Below are positions 25,462 to 34,315 of a stretch of 34,485 nucleotides of DNA, piece after piece. The DNA comes from Candidatus Nitrotoga sp. CP45 (GTDB lineage Bacteria; Pseudomonadota; Gammaproteobacteria; Burkholderiales; Gallionellaceae). The DNA lies in contig CAMCFJ010000029.1 in NCBI GenBank assembly GCA_945874105.1, positions 1 through 34,485 on the forward strand, read 5' to 3'. The position numbers and the translations under genes were made by a program. The notes beneath the pieces were generated by a model. The model did not search any database, was not told where the DNA came from, and worked only from the letters and a program-made list of their open reading frames with translations. The stretch's first letter is position 1, and each line of letters starts with the position of its first letter.

Positions 25462-25974
25462 ATGGTTCAAGATCAACTGGGCAATAGCAAGAAAGGCGGG
25501 GACGGAGAAGAGGGAGGAAGGACGCAGGAGTACCTGACTTTCACGCTCGGCGCTGAGGAATACGCTATGGACATTCTCAAGGTCCAGGAAATACGGTGCT
25601 ATGAAAAGCCTACCACGATCGCCAACGCGCCCGAATATATGAAGGGCGTGATCAATCTGCGCGGACACATCGTGCCCATTATTGATTTGCGCATCAAGTT
25701 TAATGTCGGCAAGGCCGAGTACACCGTGTTCACGGTGGTCATCATCCTCAATCTGGGTACGCGCGTGGTCGGCATTGTGGTCGACAGCGTATCCGACGTA
25801 ACCATGCTGCGGCCTGACCAGATTAGTCCATCGCCAGAATTTGACGCTACGGTGAATACTAAATACATCAAAGGGTTGGGCTCACTCGATGAACGCATGC
25901 TGATCATCGTGGATATTGAACGCCTGATGTTATCGGGCGAGATGGCACTGGTGGACGCTGCCACGCATGACTGA
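25462..25974 (+). CDS. cheW: chemotaxis coupling protein CheW
   Basis: This 170-residue adaptor links chemoreceptors to CheA. After a variable charged N-terminus (to about residue 25), the CheW domain begins [20 protein letters not shown] and contains [20 protein letters not shown] and DLRIKFNV, then [11 protein letters not shown] and [18 protein letters not shown]. These are all hallmarks of the family. GAGGAGAG precedes the ATG. It lies 44 nt after cheA and 111 nt before the receptor gene, in the usual operon order. Confidence 0.95.
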   Translation: MVQDQLGNSKKGGDGEEGGRTQEYLTFTLGAEEYAMDILKVQEIRCYEKPTTIANAPEYMKGVINLRGHIVPIIDLRIKFNVGKAEYTVFTVVIILNLGTRVVGIVVDSVSDVTMLRPDQISPSPEFDATVNTKYIKGLGSLDERMLIIVDIERLMLSGEMALVDAATHD

Positions 25975-26085
25975 TATTCAGTCGGCAACATGAAGGCGTA
26001 GCGCAAGAAGTTCAATCAGATGAATGGCGCTGATATTGCAGCGTTTGATAGTAATTACAACGATTAATTAGAGTGGAGATTTGAC

Positions 26086-29000
26086 ATGAGAAGCAACCTG
26101 CCTGTAACCCAGAACGAAATTCAGCTGACTGACTTGACCATGATCGTCTCAAAAACGAACCTCAAGGGCCAGATTACCTACGTCAACAAGGATTTTCTCG
26201 ATATATCGGGCTTCACTGAGGCCGAGCTGATAAACGAGCCCCATAACATTGTGCGACATCCCGATATGCCGGTGGAGGCATTTGCCGACTTATGGGCTAC
26301 CCTCAAGGCTGGTCGGCCGTGGGTTGGGATAGTCAAGAATCGCTGCAAGAATGGCGATTATTACTGGGTTCACGCGCATGCCACTCCGATTCTTGAGAAT
26401 GATCAGGTCACAGGCTATATGTCGGTGCGCACCATGGCGAGCCGAGAGCAGATCGCTGCATCCGAGGCCGCCTACCGCTTGTTCCGCGAGAAGCGGGCTG
26501 GAAAAATGCGAGTCCAGTATGGACAGGCGCGTAAGGGTGGGCAGTGGATGATGAAACTTGCAGACCTGGGCATCAGTACCAAGATCGGCACTGTGATGGC
26601 TGCACTTGTGGCTATTCTGCTTACCGTAGGCGTGGCCGGGCTGTGTGGTGTCGGGAAAGCCAATGTCGACATGAAGGCGGTGCAGGATCGCGTGATTCCG
26701 TTGGGGCAAATAAATAACATCACCAACCTGCTCGATCGCAATCGCATCCTGATCATGGATGAGCTTCTTAATCCATCGCCTGAGAACATCAGAAAGAGCA
26801 GCGCCGAGCTGGAAAAAAATATCGACAAGGTGAGTGATCTCTGGAAGGGCTATCAAGAGGCCAGTCTCACGCCGGAAGAAAAAATTCTGGCTGATAATTT
26901 TACCAACCTGCACACTGCATATATCAAGAACGCAATTCAGGCTACGCAACAACTGATTGCAGCAGGAGAACTTGATGATGCACGCGCCTCCTACAAGAAC
27001 AAAATCAACACGTTGAACTCCGGGGTACGCGAGGCTGCCTCCAAGCTCGCCCAAATCAAGTCATCTGTATCAAAAGTAGAGTTTGACAAGAGTGATGCGC
27101 GCTACAAATGGATTCTTGCGATAAACGGCCTGCTCATGCTTGCAGGCGCACTGCTGGCAGCCATAGCTGGGGCTTTCCTGATTCGTACGGTGCGTGCGCC
27201 GATTGTCGCAGTGACCCGCATAATAACGCAAGCCACTCAGGGTATGCATCTGGACCCTATTGATATCAGCAGGAATGACGAGCTCGGGCAGATGCTGCAG
27301 GTGCTTGAATCCTGGATGACTCGTCTGGGCTTTGAAACTGCTGATAATAAGCGTCATGCAGACGAAAATCTGCGTATCAAAATTGCGCTGGACAACGTTT
27401 CAACCGGTGTCATGATCACTAATGCCGCGCGAGAAATCATCTATGCGAACGGCTCTGTCTCACGCATTCTCAAGGGGGCAGAGCTCGAGATTCGCAAATT
27501 ACTGCCCAACTTTAACGCCGACAAGCTTATCGGTGTGAACATCGACAGCTTCCATAAAAATCCGAAACATCAGGCTGATATGCTTGCAGGCCTGACAAAA
27601 TCCTACACCGCTCAACTTACCATCGGCAGTCTCCGTATGCAGGTTATTGCCAGCCCGGTTATCAACGAGCGCAACGAACGCCTTGGTTCAGTCGCCGAGT
27701 GGTTGGATCGTACCGAAGAGTACAAAATCGAAGACGACAAAAAGCGCGTGGCCGATGAAATGGCACGGATCAAAATTGCGCTGGATAACGTTTCGACCGG
27801 TGTCATGATCGCCAACGCCGAGAGGGAGATCATCTATGTAAACGGCTCTGTCACGCGAATTCTCAAAGAAGCAGAGCCCGAGATCCGCAAATTGCTGCCA
27901 AGCTTTAACGCCGACAAGCTTATCGGTGTGAACATCGACAGTTTCCATAAAAACCCGAAACATCAGGCCGATATGCTGGCCACGCTGAATACAACTTACT
28001 CTGCCCGCCTTAATATTGGCACTCGGCATATGGTTGTCACGGCCAATCCGGTGATTAACGACCAGAACGAGCGTCTGGGTTCGGTAGCTGAATGGCAGGA
28101 TCGTACTTCTGAAGTACGTGTCGAAGAAGAAGTCGCCAGTATTGTCCAAGGTGCGTTAATGGGTGACTTCGACAAGCGCGTGGGCTTGGAAGGGAAAGAG
28201 GGCTTCTTCAAGGCGCTGGCCGAAGGCCTCAACAGCTTGGCGGAAACCACGTCGAACGGCCTCAATGACGTTGCCCGCGTGCTGCAAGCGGTTGCCCAGG
28301 GCGATCTTACAGAAAACATCAATGCTGACTATTCCGGTATCTTCGGCCAACTCAAGGACGATACCAATGCAACCGTGGAGCGTCTGCGTGAAGTTATCGG
28401 TCGCATCAAGGAAGCCAGCGAGGCAATAAACATTGCCGCCAGGGAAATTTCTGCTGGCAACAGTGATCTTTCCAGCCGCACAGAAGAGCAGGCCAGCAGC
28501 CTGGAAGAAACGTCGAGTTCGATGGAAGAGCTCAACTCCACAGTTAAGCAAAATGCCGAAAATGCAAATCAGGCCAACCAGTTGGCCCACACCAGTAACG
28601 ACGTCGCAGTCAAGAGTGGGCAGATGGTGCAGCAAATCGTCAGCACAATGACAGGCATTTCAGAGAGCTCGAAGAAGATTGCCGACATTATTGGCGTGAT
28701 TGATTCGATTGCCTTCCAGACCAACATACTGGCCCTTAACGCTGCAGTTGAAGCAGCCCGTGCCGGAGAGCAGGGTCGCGGCTTTGCCGTGGTAGCCACA
28801 GAGGTGCGCAACCTTGCCCATCGTTCAGCCACAGCGGCGAAAGAGATCAAGGATCTGATTGTCGAGTCGGGCGGCAAAGTTGACGCAGGAACCAAGTTGG
28901 TTGATCAGGCGGGTCAGTCGATGGCCGAAGTGGTGTCCAGTTTCCAACAGGTCACAGTCCTGGTGACAGACATAGCGAACGCCAGCCGCGAGCAATCCAG

Positions 29001-29328
29001 CGGCATCGAGCAAGTAACACAGGCGGTCGGACAGATGGACGAAGTAACCCAGCAAAATGCCGCGCTGGTCGAACAATCGGCCGCTGCTGCCGAGAGCCTG
29101 GAAGAGCAGGCACATGATTTGGTGCAGGCGGTTGCCATGTTCAAGCTTGCGGAGGACGGGGGCGACAGTCGCCGCAGTCTGCCTGCCATGCGGACCCTGC
29201 CGGCGAAAAAGCTTGCCGCTCCTCAGGCACGAACAGGCGCGCGACCACCAGCGGCCAGCTCCAGCTCAAAGAGGCTTCCCGCCAAGCATTTGGGCGGAGA
29301 TTCTGATGAGGAGTGGAATGAGTTCTAA
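26086..29328 (+). CDS. large Aer-like methyl-accepting chemotaxis protein
   Basis: The 1080-residue receptor starts with an Aer-type PAS domain (residues about 10-125: VSKTNLKGQITYVNKDFLDI, later RCKNGDYYWVHAHATPI), suggesting redox or oxygen sensing. Membrane segments at about 167-190 and 342-366 enclose a four-helix sensor like that of the two kinases in this window. Then come HAMP-like sequence, two near-identical PAS units (425-555 and 556-686, period 131 residues), a second HAMP-like stretch and the signalling domain with IDSIAFQTNILALNAAVEAA and GEQGRGFAVVATEVRNLA. The protein ends EEWNEF, a W-x-x-F tail like the CheR-tethering pentapeptide of Tar/Tsr. It sits between cheW and cheR and is probably their main client. 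Confidence 0.93.
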   Translation: MRSNLPVTQNEIQLTDLTMIVSKTNLKGQITYVNKDFLDISGFTEAELINEPHNIVRHPDMPVEAFADLWATLKAGRPWVGIVKNRCKNGDYYWVHAHATPILENDQVTGYMSVRTMASREQIAASEAAYRLFREKRAGKMRVQYGQARKGGQWMMKLADLGISTKIGTVMAALVAILLTVGVAGLCGVGKANVDMKAVQDRVIPLGQINNITNLLDRNRILIMDELLNPSPENIRKSSAELEKNIDKVSDLWKGYQEASLTPEEKILADNFTNLHTAYIKNAIQATQQLIAAGELDDARASYKNKINTLNSGVREAASKLAQIKSSVSKVEFDKSDARYKWILAINGLLMLAGALLAAIAGAFLIRTVRAPIVAVTRIITQATQGMHLDPIDISRNDELGQMLQVLESWMTRLGFETADNKRHADENLRIKIALDNVSTGVMITNAAREIIYANGSVSRILKGAELEIRKLLPNFNADKLIGVNIDSFHKNPKHQADMLAGLTKSYTAQLTIGSLRMQVIASPVINERNERLGSVAEWLDRTEEYKIEDDKKRVADEMARIKIALDNVSTGVMIANAEREIIYVNGSVTRILKEAEPEIRKLLPSFNADKLIGVNIDSFHKNPKHQADMLATLNTTYSARLNIGTRHMVVTANPVINDQNERLGSVAEWQDRTSEVRVEEEVASIVQGALMGDFDKRVGLEGKEGFFKALAEGLNSLAETTSNGLNDVARVLQAVAQGDLTENINADYSGIFGQLKDDTNATVERLREVIGRIKEASEAINIAAREISAGNSDLSSRTEEQASSLEETSSSMEELNSTVKQNAENANQANQLAHTSNDVAVKSGQMVQQIVSTMTGISESSKKIADIIGVIDSIAFQTNILALNAAVEAARAGEQGRGFAVVATEVRNLAHRSATAAKEIKDLIVESGGKVDAGTKLVDQAGQSMAEVVSSFQQVTVLVTDIANASREQSSGIEQVTQAVGQMDEVTQQNAALVEQSAAAAESLEEQAHDLVQAVAMFKLAEDGGDSRRSLPAMRTLPAKKLAAPQARTGARPPAASSSSKRLPAKHLGGDSDEEWNEF

Positions 29329-29359
29329 TTGTGCCCGACCATAATGGCCCACAATAAAT

Positions 29360-29404
29360 TGGCACGGGTGATGCGGTGTTGGAAATTTCCGATGCCGCAT
29401 TACC
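29360..29404 (+). promoter_or_regulatory. sigma-54-like element overlapping a hairpin, upstream of cheR
   Basis: TGGCACG-GGTG-ATGC at 29360-29374 has GG and GC at the exact spacing of -24/-12 promoters (consensus TGGCACG-N4-TTGC, one mismatch). The same stretch starts an imperfect palindrome at 29367-29404 (GGTGATGCGG pairing with CCGCATTACC around GGAAATTTCC), which is followed by TTTT. It could therefore be a terminator for the receptor gene, a cheR promoter, or both. The sequence alone does not decide. Confidence 0.4.
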
Positions 29405-29467
29405 TTTTCATTTACGCCAGAAGTACTCGATGTATTTCATGCATGTTTAATTTTGAAGCCTTCTAAT

Positions 29468-30355
29468 ATGAATCACTCACCGAGCCGCGATAACAAGGGA
29501 AACACTGAGAACCTTGTTAAAAGTCGCGAATTTGATTTCACCGCAGCAGACTTTGAAAAAGTCCGCACGTTGATTTATGACAGGGCTGGAATTTCACTCG
29601 CGCCGGTCAAGCAGGACATGGTCTATAGCCGTCTGGCACGACGACTGCGCGCCTTGAATATAAGCTCTTTTGACGCGTATCTAAGGCACTTGCAGGATGG
29701 CGACGAAGACGAATGGGAAATATTTGTCAATTCACTTACAACCAACCTGACGGCATTTTTCCGCGAAGCTCACCATTTTGAAATTTTAGCGAATCAATTA
29801 AAGAAACTACGCCACAAGCCCGCACGGATTTGGTGCTCGGCGGCATCGACCGGAGAGGAACCCTATTCGCTAGCCATTACAGCCTGCGAAGCCTTTGACA
29901 GCTACACGCCACCGGTCGAAATAATCGCCAGCGATATTGATACCAATGTCCTCGCTACGGCTGCCAGGGGGGTCTATTCCATGGATCGGGTGGAAAATTT
30001 GGGAGAAGATCGGTTGCGACGATTTTTTCTCAAAGGCGCCGGCAAGCAGGCAGGTTTTGTTCGCGTGCGCCCCGAGCTGCAAAAGCTGTTGAGATTTACC
30101 CAAATCAATCTGCTGCAGAAGCTATCAGTTCAGGGGCCATTCGATGCTCTGTTTTGCCGCAACGTCATGATCTATTTCGACAAGCCAACGCAGTACATGA
30201 TTCTGGAAAAATTTGCTCCGTTATTGCGTGAGGATGGCCTGATGTATGCGGGTCACTCGGAAAGCTTCCTGCATGCCATCGATCTGTTTCGTTCTATAGG
30301 ACGCACCGTCTATGAACGCTCCGATGTAAAGAAATCAACCCAGCCAAAACTGTAA
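29468..30355 (+). CDS. cheR: chemotaxis protein methyltransferase CheR
   Basis: This S-adenosylmethionine-dependent enzyme methylates glutamates of chemoreceptors for adaptation. The ATG at 29468 was preferred to the TTG at 29453; the product has 295 residues. The N-terminal helical CheR domain spans about 22-105 (DFEKVRTLIYDRAGISL, later NSLTTNLTAFFREAHHF). The Rossmann methyltransferase domain carries the SAM-binding WCSAASTGEEPYSLAI (about 122-137), the ASDIDTNVLATAARG segment, and DALFCRNVMIYFD. The C-terminus has MYAGHSESFL. The receptor upstream ends in a pentapeptide that fits CheR binding. The gene is followed 25 nt later by cheD. Confidence 0.94.
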   Translation: MNHSPSRDNKGNTENLVKSREFDFTAADFEKVRTLIYDRAGISLAPVKQDMVYSRLARRLRALNISSFDAYLRHLQDGDEDEWEIFVNSLTTNLTAFFREAHHFEILANQLKKLRHKPARIWCSAASTGEEPYSLAITACEAFDSYTPPVEIIASDIDTNVLATAARGVYSMDRVENLGEDRLRRFFLKGAGKQAGFVRVRPELQKLLRFTQINLLQKLSVQGPFDALFCRNVMIYFDKPTQYMILEKFAPLLREDGLMYAGHSESFLHAIDLFRSIGRTVYERSDVKKSTQPKL

Positions 30356-30380
30356 CCGTTGAATACGAGTAGATGCGGCG

Positions 30381-30992
30381 ATGACCAATAATCCATTAAT
30401 TTCAGAGCATTTTGCAAATAATCTCTATTTCGATCGAACCTTCAGTTTGGAGGCCGCGAAAGTGCTGCCCGGTGAATATTTTGTAGCCACGACCAATGTG
30501 GTGCTAGTCACGGTACTCGGTTCCTGTGTGTCAGCGTGCATTCGTGATCGTGCAAATGGCATTGGCGGGATGAATCATTTCATGCTGGCGGATTCAGGGC
30601 GAGATGACGATCTATTTTCCGCGTCGGCACGGTATGGCACCTACGCGATGGAAATCCTTATCAACCACCTGCTAAAACTGGGTGCTAAACGCCAGAATCT
30701 TGAAGCCAAGCTTTTTGGTGGTGGCCGCGTCATGGCAAGCCTTTCAAGTTCCATGGTAGGGGATCGGAATGTTCATTTTGCCCGTAACTACCTTAAGACA
30801 GAAGGTATTGCCCTGGTCTCGTCGGATTTGCTGGATATACACCCGCGCAAGGTCTATTTTTTTCCGGCGACAGGGCGCGTGCTGGTGAAAAAATTGGTGC
30901 GCGTACATAACGATACGTTGGAACGCCGCGAAAGGGCGTACGCAACTCGTTTGATCGAAGAACCGGCATCGGGCGAAATAGAATTGTTTTGA
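30381..30992 (+). CDS. cheD: chemoreceptor glutamine deamidase CheD
   Basis: CheD deamidates specific receptor glutamines and can interact with phosphatase systems. The 203-residue product has the catalytic cysteine Cys49 in VTVLGSCVSACIRD and the catalytic histidine His66 in GIGGMNHFMLAD. It also has the typical YGTYAMEILINHLLKLGAKR and AKLFGGGRVMA segments, and RKVYFFPATGRVLVKKL near the end. The start ATG has a modest ribosome-binding site. It lies between cheR and cheB, but 385 bp separates it from cheB, because a repeat and a possible small gene occupy the space. Confidence 0.95.
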   Translation: MTNNPLISEHFANNLYFDRTFSLEAAKVLPGEYFVATTNVVLVTVLGSCVSACIRDRANGIGGMNHFMLADSGRDDDLFSASARYGTYAMEILINHLLKLGAKRQNLEAKLFGGGRVMASLSSSMVGDRNVHFARNYLKTEGIALVSSDLLDIHPRKVYFFPATGRVLVKKLVRVHNDTLERRERAYATRLIEEPASGEIELF

Positions 30993-31046
30993 ATCTGGAT
31001 TGTCTATCAGGGCAGCGCATCATTGATGAATTAAGGAAAGCTTGTA

Positions 31047-31136
31047 ATGGATATCGTTGGAGGTTTCATTGAATTTATTGGATGGGTGCTTCCAATGGGT
31101 AATCCAGTATCGCAAATCGTAAATAACGAAACATAA
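31047..31136 (+). CDS. possible 29-residue hydrophobic peptide
   Basis: AAGGAA lies 9 nt before the ATG. The frame encodes MDIVGGFIEFIGWVLPMGNP, then SQIVNNET after a valine, and stops with TAA. The first 16 residues would form a short hydrophobic helix with one acidic face, similar in general style to small membrane-active or membrane-associated peptides. No family is recognised, and a frame this short can arise by chance. Confidence 0.25.
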   Translation: MDIVGGFIEFIGWVLPMGNPVSQIVNNET

Positions 31137-31180
31137 TGTTTTGGATTTACCCGCAGCATGGCAGTTGAGATGCGGTAATT

Positions 31181-31270
31181 ACCCTCGCCCTAACCCGCCC
31201 CCGCAAGCGGGGGAGGGGACGATCACCCTCTCTCCCGCTTGCGGGAGAGAGTTGGAGAGAGGGTTGGGGT
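31181..31270. repeat. REP-like palindromic repeat (family 1, long copy)
   Basis: Two perfect hairpins lie side by side: CCCCCGC-AA-GCGGGGG (31198-31213) and CTCTCTCCCGC-TT-GCGGGAGAGAG (31228-31251). Outer segments CCCTAACCC and GGGTTGGGG pair as well. The shorter relative at 161-200 has the same CTCTCCC core. The element may end or attenuate transcription between cheD and cheB or stabilise mRNA ends. Confidence 0.75.
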
Positions 31271-31377
31271 AACTGAGCATCACGCCATGCAACGTAAGCA
31301 AAGTCGAAGGGTCGGTCCGAACGGATTATTTGTAATTGTTTTAACTGAAAGTCTACTAGTTGAAGAAGGGTGTGACT

Positions 31378-32445
31378 GTGCCGATCAAAGTACTTGTAGT
31401 GGATGACTCTGCCCTGATGAGAGCGCTGCTGACCGAAATCATTAATGGCGCAACGGATTTGCAGGTGGTGGGTTCGGCGCCTGATCCGATAGCTGCCCGC
31501 GAGATGATCAAGGCTCTTAACCCGGACGTGCTGACGCTGGACGTCGAGATGCCGAAAATGAATGGGCTGGAGTTCCTTGATCGTCTTATGCGCTTGCGGC
31601 CCATGCCTGTCATCATGATTTCGTCGCTGACCGAGCGGGGTTCCGAAGTGACATTGCAAGCGCTCGCGCTGGGTGCTGTTGATTTTGTGGCGAAGCCTGC
31701 CGCTGAAAATGCATCTGCCCTACAGAATTATGCAGAGGAGATATGCGAAAAAATTCGCGCAGCCAGTGGTGCCCGATTGAAAGTGGCTTCCTCCCGTACT
31801 GTAGTCGCCAAACCGGTACATCTTTCTACCGACAAATCCAGTTACCACTGGTCGACGCGCTTGTTGAATGAAAAAGTGATTGCCATCGGCGCATCTACTG
31901 GTGGCACCGAAGCCATAAAAGCAGTGCTTCGTGAGCTGCCGGAAAGCATGCCTCCCATCGTAATGGTGCAGCACATGCCGGAGACATTTACCCCGTCTTT
32001 TGCCCGGAGCCTTGACAGTTTGTCACAACTGAAAGTGATTGAGGCACAGGGTGGCGAGCGCTTGCAGCCCGGGATGGCCTACCTTGCGCCAGGGCATTCG
32101 CACATGGCCATCCGCAAGAGCGCAGGCGGTTTTGTGATCGACCTGAATCAGTCGGAGCCTGTTAATCGACATCGTCCGGCGGTGGATGTGCTTTTCGATT
32201 CGGTGGCCGAGCATGTTCGCGGCAATGCCATCGGTATTATTTTGACCGGAATGGGCCGTGATGGCGCACGCGGAATGCTCGCGATGCGTGAGGCTGGCGC
32301 GTGGAATATCGGCCAGGATCAGGCGTCATGCGTGGTGTATGGGATGCCGCGCGAGGCCGCACAAGTAGGCGCACTCGATGAAGTGGTCAGCCTCCAGGCA
32401 GTTCCGGTACGTTTGCTGGCCAAGCTTAAACAACTGGATCGGTAG
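31378..32445 (+). CDS. cheB: chemotaxis response regulator / protein-glutamate methylesterase CheB
   Basis: CheB removes methyl groups from receptors when phosphorylated by CheA, opposing CheR. No ATG is available. I chose the GTG at 31378 (MPIKVLVVDDSALMRALL), which has AAGGG 7 nt before it, over the TTG at 31360 and the GTG at 31372. This gives 355 residues. The receiver has Asp55 in VLTLDVEMPKMNG. The C-terminal methylesterase domain has the catalytic triad Ser173 (AIGASTGGTEA), His199 (VQHMPETFT) and Asp295 (LTGMGRDGARG), and ends normally. The weak start codon and the gap before it suggest that CheB is made at a lower level than CheR and CheD. Confidence 0.94.
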   Translation: MPIKVLVVDDSALMRALLTEIINGATDLQVVGSAPDPIAAREMIKALNPDVLTLDVEMPKMNGLEFLDRLMRLRPMPVIMISSLTERGSEVTLQALALGAVDFVAKPAAENASALQNYAEEICEKIRAASGARLKVASSRTVVAKPVHLSTDKSSYHWSTRLLNEKVIAIGASTGGTEAIKAVLRELPESMPPIVMVQHMPETFTPSFARSLDSLSQLKVIEAQGGERLQPGMAYLAPGHSHMAIRKSAGGFVIDLNQSEPVNRHRPAVDVLFDSVAEHVRGNAIGIILTGMGRDGARGMLAMREAGAWNIGQDQASCVVYGMPREAAQVGALDEVVSLQAVPVRLLAKLKQLDR

Positions 32446-32501
32446 ATGCCCCGGTTGAGTGCTACGCCACTTATTAATTTGTTATTGAATTTTTACAAAA
32501 C

Positions 32502-34310
32502 ATGAAAATTAGAACCCTCTTGATTACTATTATCGCCTGCATGGCAACCATTATGCTGGGCGTTGGAGCGTCAGCCCTGCTCGGAATGAGCAGGATGGAA
32601 GCTAGTCTTAAAACTGTTTATGAAGATCGCATCGTCGCGCTCAATCAGTTGAGGGATATTGAAGTATTGACGTTGGAAAGCCGTCTCACCATAGCGCGTG
32701 CCCTGGCATCGCCAACGACCGATATGATTAGTGCGTCTGGCGCAGAGATAGAAAAAAACATCGCACAAATCGACAGGCTATGGGGAGCCTACATTGAGAC
32801 CTTTCTCACGCCTGAGGAAACAAGTCTGGCGGCTCAATTTGCCAATGATCGTAAGAAATTAATTGACCAGGGTTTTGTTCCTGCAATGGCCGCTCTCCGG
32901 GCAAATGATTTTGAGAAATCACGTCAAATCGTCACGGAAATAATCCGCCCAATGATTAAATTTGCCCGTGAGGACATAAATGCTCTTGGCGCTCTGCAAC
33001 TGTCTGTAACGAAAAATGAGTATGAACTCGCACGGAGTTTTCATTTTAAATTTAAGTACATTGCCTTAGCTGTATCAATCATTGGATTGGCGTTTGTTAT
33101 GTGGCTAGGGTTGCTGCTTATTCGCGATATTTCCATGCCTATAGAAAGAGTATTGCGCTTTACCCAGGCCGTTCTTTCAGGAGATTTTTCACAGAAAATC
33201 GATATTTCGTCAAATGATGAAATTGGCAAGCTTACAAAAGCCTTAATGACAATTCATGATCACTTGGTGAAGGCCTTAGACGAGGCTAATGAAAGCCAAA
33301 TGCGTATCCAAACAATTTTGGATAATGTGGATGAAGCTATGATTGTATTCGGCAATGGTTGCCGGATTGAAATTTTTAGTCCGGCCGCGGAACAAATTTT
33401 TGGTTACACCGAAGAAGAGATGATTGGTCAAAATGTCAATGTGCTATTGCTTGGGAAAAATGAGTGTCGGCTAACTGACGCCCCTGAGCAGCATCTTGAG
33501 CTGACCAGTCATTCTGATTTTGTCGAGTGCCATGAATATGTGGGTGTACGTAAGGACTGCTCTCGATTTCCGATGGAAATCAAGACACGCCAGTTTCATT
33601 GCGGGCTGGATTCTTTGGTTCTTCTTTTGGCAAAGAATTTGACGAACGATAAGCAATCAGTCGTCATGCAGGTTCTGCTTTTGGAGAAGGAAGCACTGCT
33701 GAAAGAGGTGCATCACCGGGTGAAGAATAACCTGCAAATTATTGCCAGCATGCTGAAGCTTGAGAGCAGGAATAGCAGGCATGACCTCACCCAGGGAGTG
33801 CTCGATAATATGCATGGCCGCATCCGCTCTATGGCGCTGTTGCATGAGTCGCTCTATCGCACCGGTATTTTTGCAAACGTGGATCTGGGCGCTTACCTCA
33901 AGCAACTCTCGACCCAGATATTTCGTACGCTGGTCATCCAAGCCGACTTCATCAAGCTTCACCTTGGTCTGACCTCCGTCCAGATTGGAATGGATCAGGC
34001 TCTACCCTGTGGCCTGTTAGTCAATGAACTGATCTCAAACAGCATTAAACATGGCTTCCCTGATGGACGTACCGGTGAGATTCGGATCGAACTGCACCCA
34101 ATGGACGACGGCCCGCAGTGGCAATTGCGCGTGAGCGATACCGGCGTGGGTTTGACGGATGATTTTGCGTCTAAGCAAAGTCTCTCGAAATCTCACTCGA
34201 TCGGCTTGCAACTGATGTCTGATCTGGCGAAGCAGATTGGCGGTTGTTTGGAAATTGAACCGGGGGCAGTTACATCGTTTGCTGTCAAATTTGTGCCAAC
34301 AAGAGGATAG
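32502..34310 (+). CDS. sensor histidine kinase, HisKA_2 type (4HB-HAMP-PAS)
   Basis: The 602-residue membrane kinase has membrane segments at about 5-27 and 187-209 around a four-helix periplasmic sensor, HAMP (about 210-260) and one PAS (about 268-380). The HisKA_2 domain has the phospho-histidine region KEVHHRVKNNLQIIASML (His404 or His405). The HATPase domain carries LPCGLLVNELISNSIKHGFP, VSDTGVGL and HSIGLQLMSDLAKQIGG. The first 350 residues are clearly related to those of the hybrid kinase at 14303-17710 (both have SLKTVYEDRI or ALKTVYEDRI, and FLT.EE), but the catalytic half is of a different family. A receiver gene follows after 5 nt and is the likely partner. Confidence 0.92.
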   Translation: MKIRTLLITIIACMATIMLGVGASALLGMSRMEASLKTVYEDRIVALNQLRDIEVLTLESRLTIARALASPTTDMISASGAEIEKNIAQIDRLWGAYIETFLTPEETSLAAQFANDRKKLIDQGFVPAMAALRANDFEKSRQIVTEIIRPMIKFAREDINALGALQLSVTKNEYELARSFHFKFKYIALAVSIIGLAFVMWLGLLLIRDISMPIERVLRFTQAVLSGDFSQKIDISSNDEIGKLTKALMTIHDHLVKALDEANESQMRIQTILDNVDEAMIVFGNGCRIEIFSPAAEQIFGYTEEEMIGQNVNVLLLGKNECRLTDAPEQHLELTSHSDFVECHEYVGVRKDCSRFPMEIKTRQFHCGLDSLVLLLAKNLTNDKQSVVMQVLLLEKEALLKEVHHRVKNNLQIIASMLKLESRNSRHDLTQGVLDNMHGRIRSMALLHESLYRTGIFANVDLGAYLKQLSTQIFRTLVIQADFIKLHLGLTSVQIGMDQALPCGLLVNELISNSIKHGFPDGRTGEIRIELHPMDDGPQWQLRVSDTGVGLTDDFASKQSLSKSHSIGLQLMSDLAKQIGGCLEIEPGAVTSFAVKFVPTRG

Positions 34311-34315
34311 CTATA

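Larger units (their letters stand above)
30993..31377. other. 385-bp gap between cheD and cheB
   Basis: The gap breaks an otherwise close-set chemotaxis operon. It holds a possible 29-residue frame (31047-31136) and a palindromic repeat (31181-31270). The last 100 bp is AT-rich, with no promoter that I can call with confidence. Confidence 0.6.

Noticed and set aside
26290-27054. A 254-codon minus-strand frame within the receptor gene
   Set aside because: It lies wholly within a clear chemoreceptor domain order and encodes nothing recognisable.
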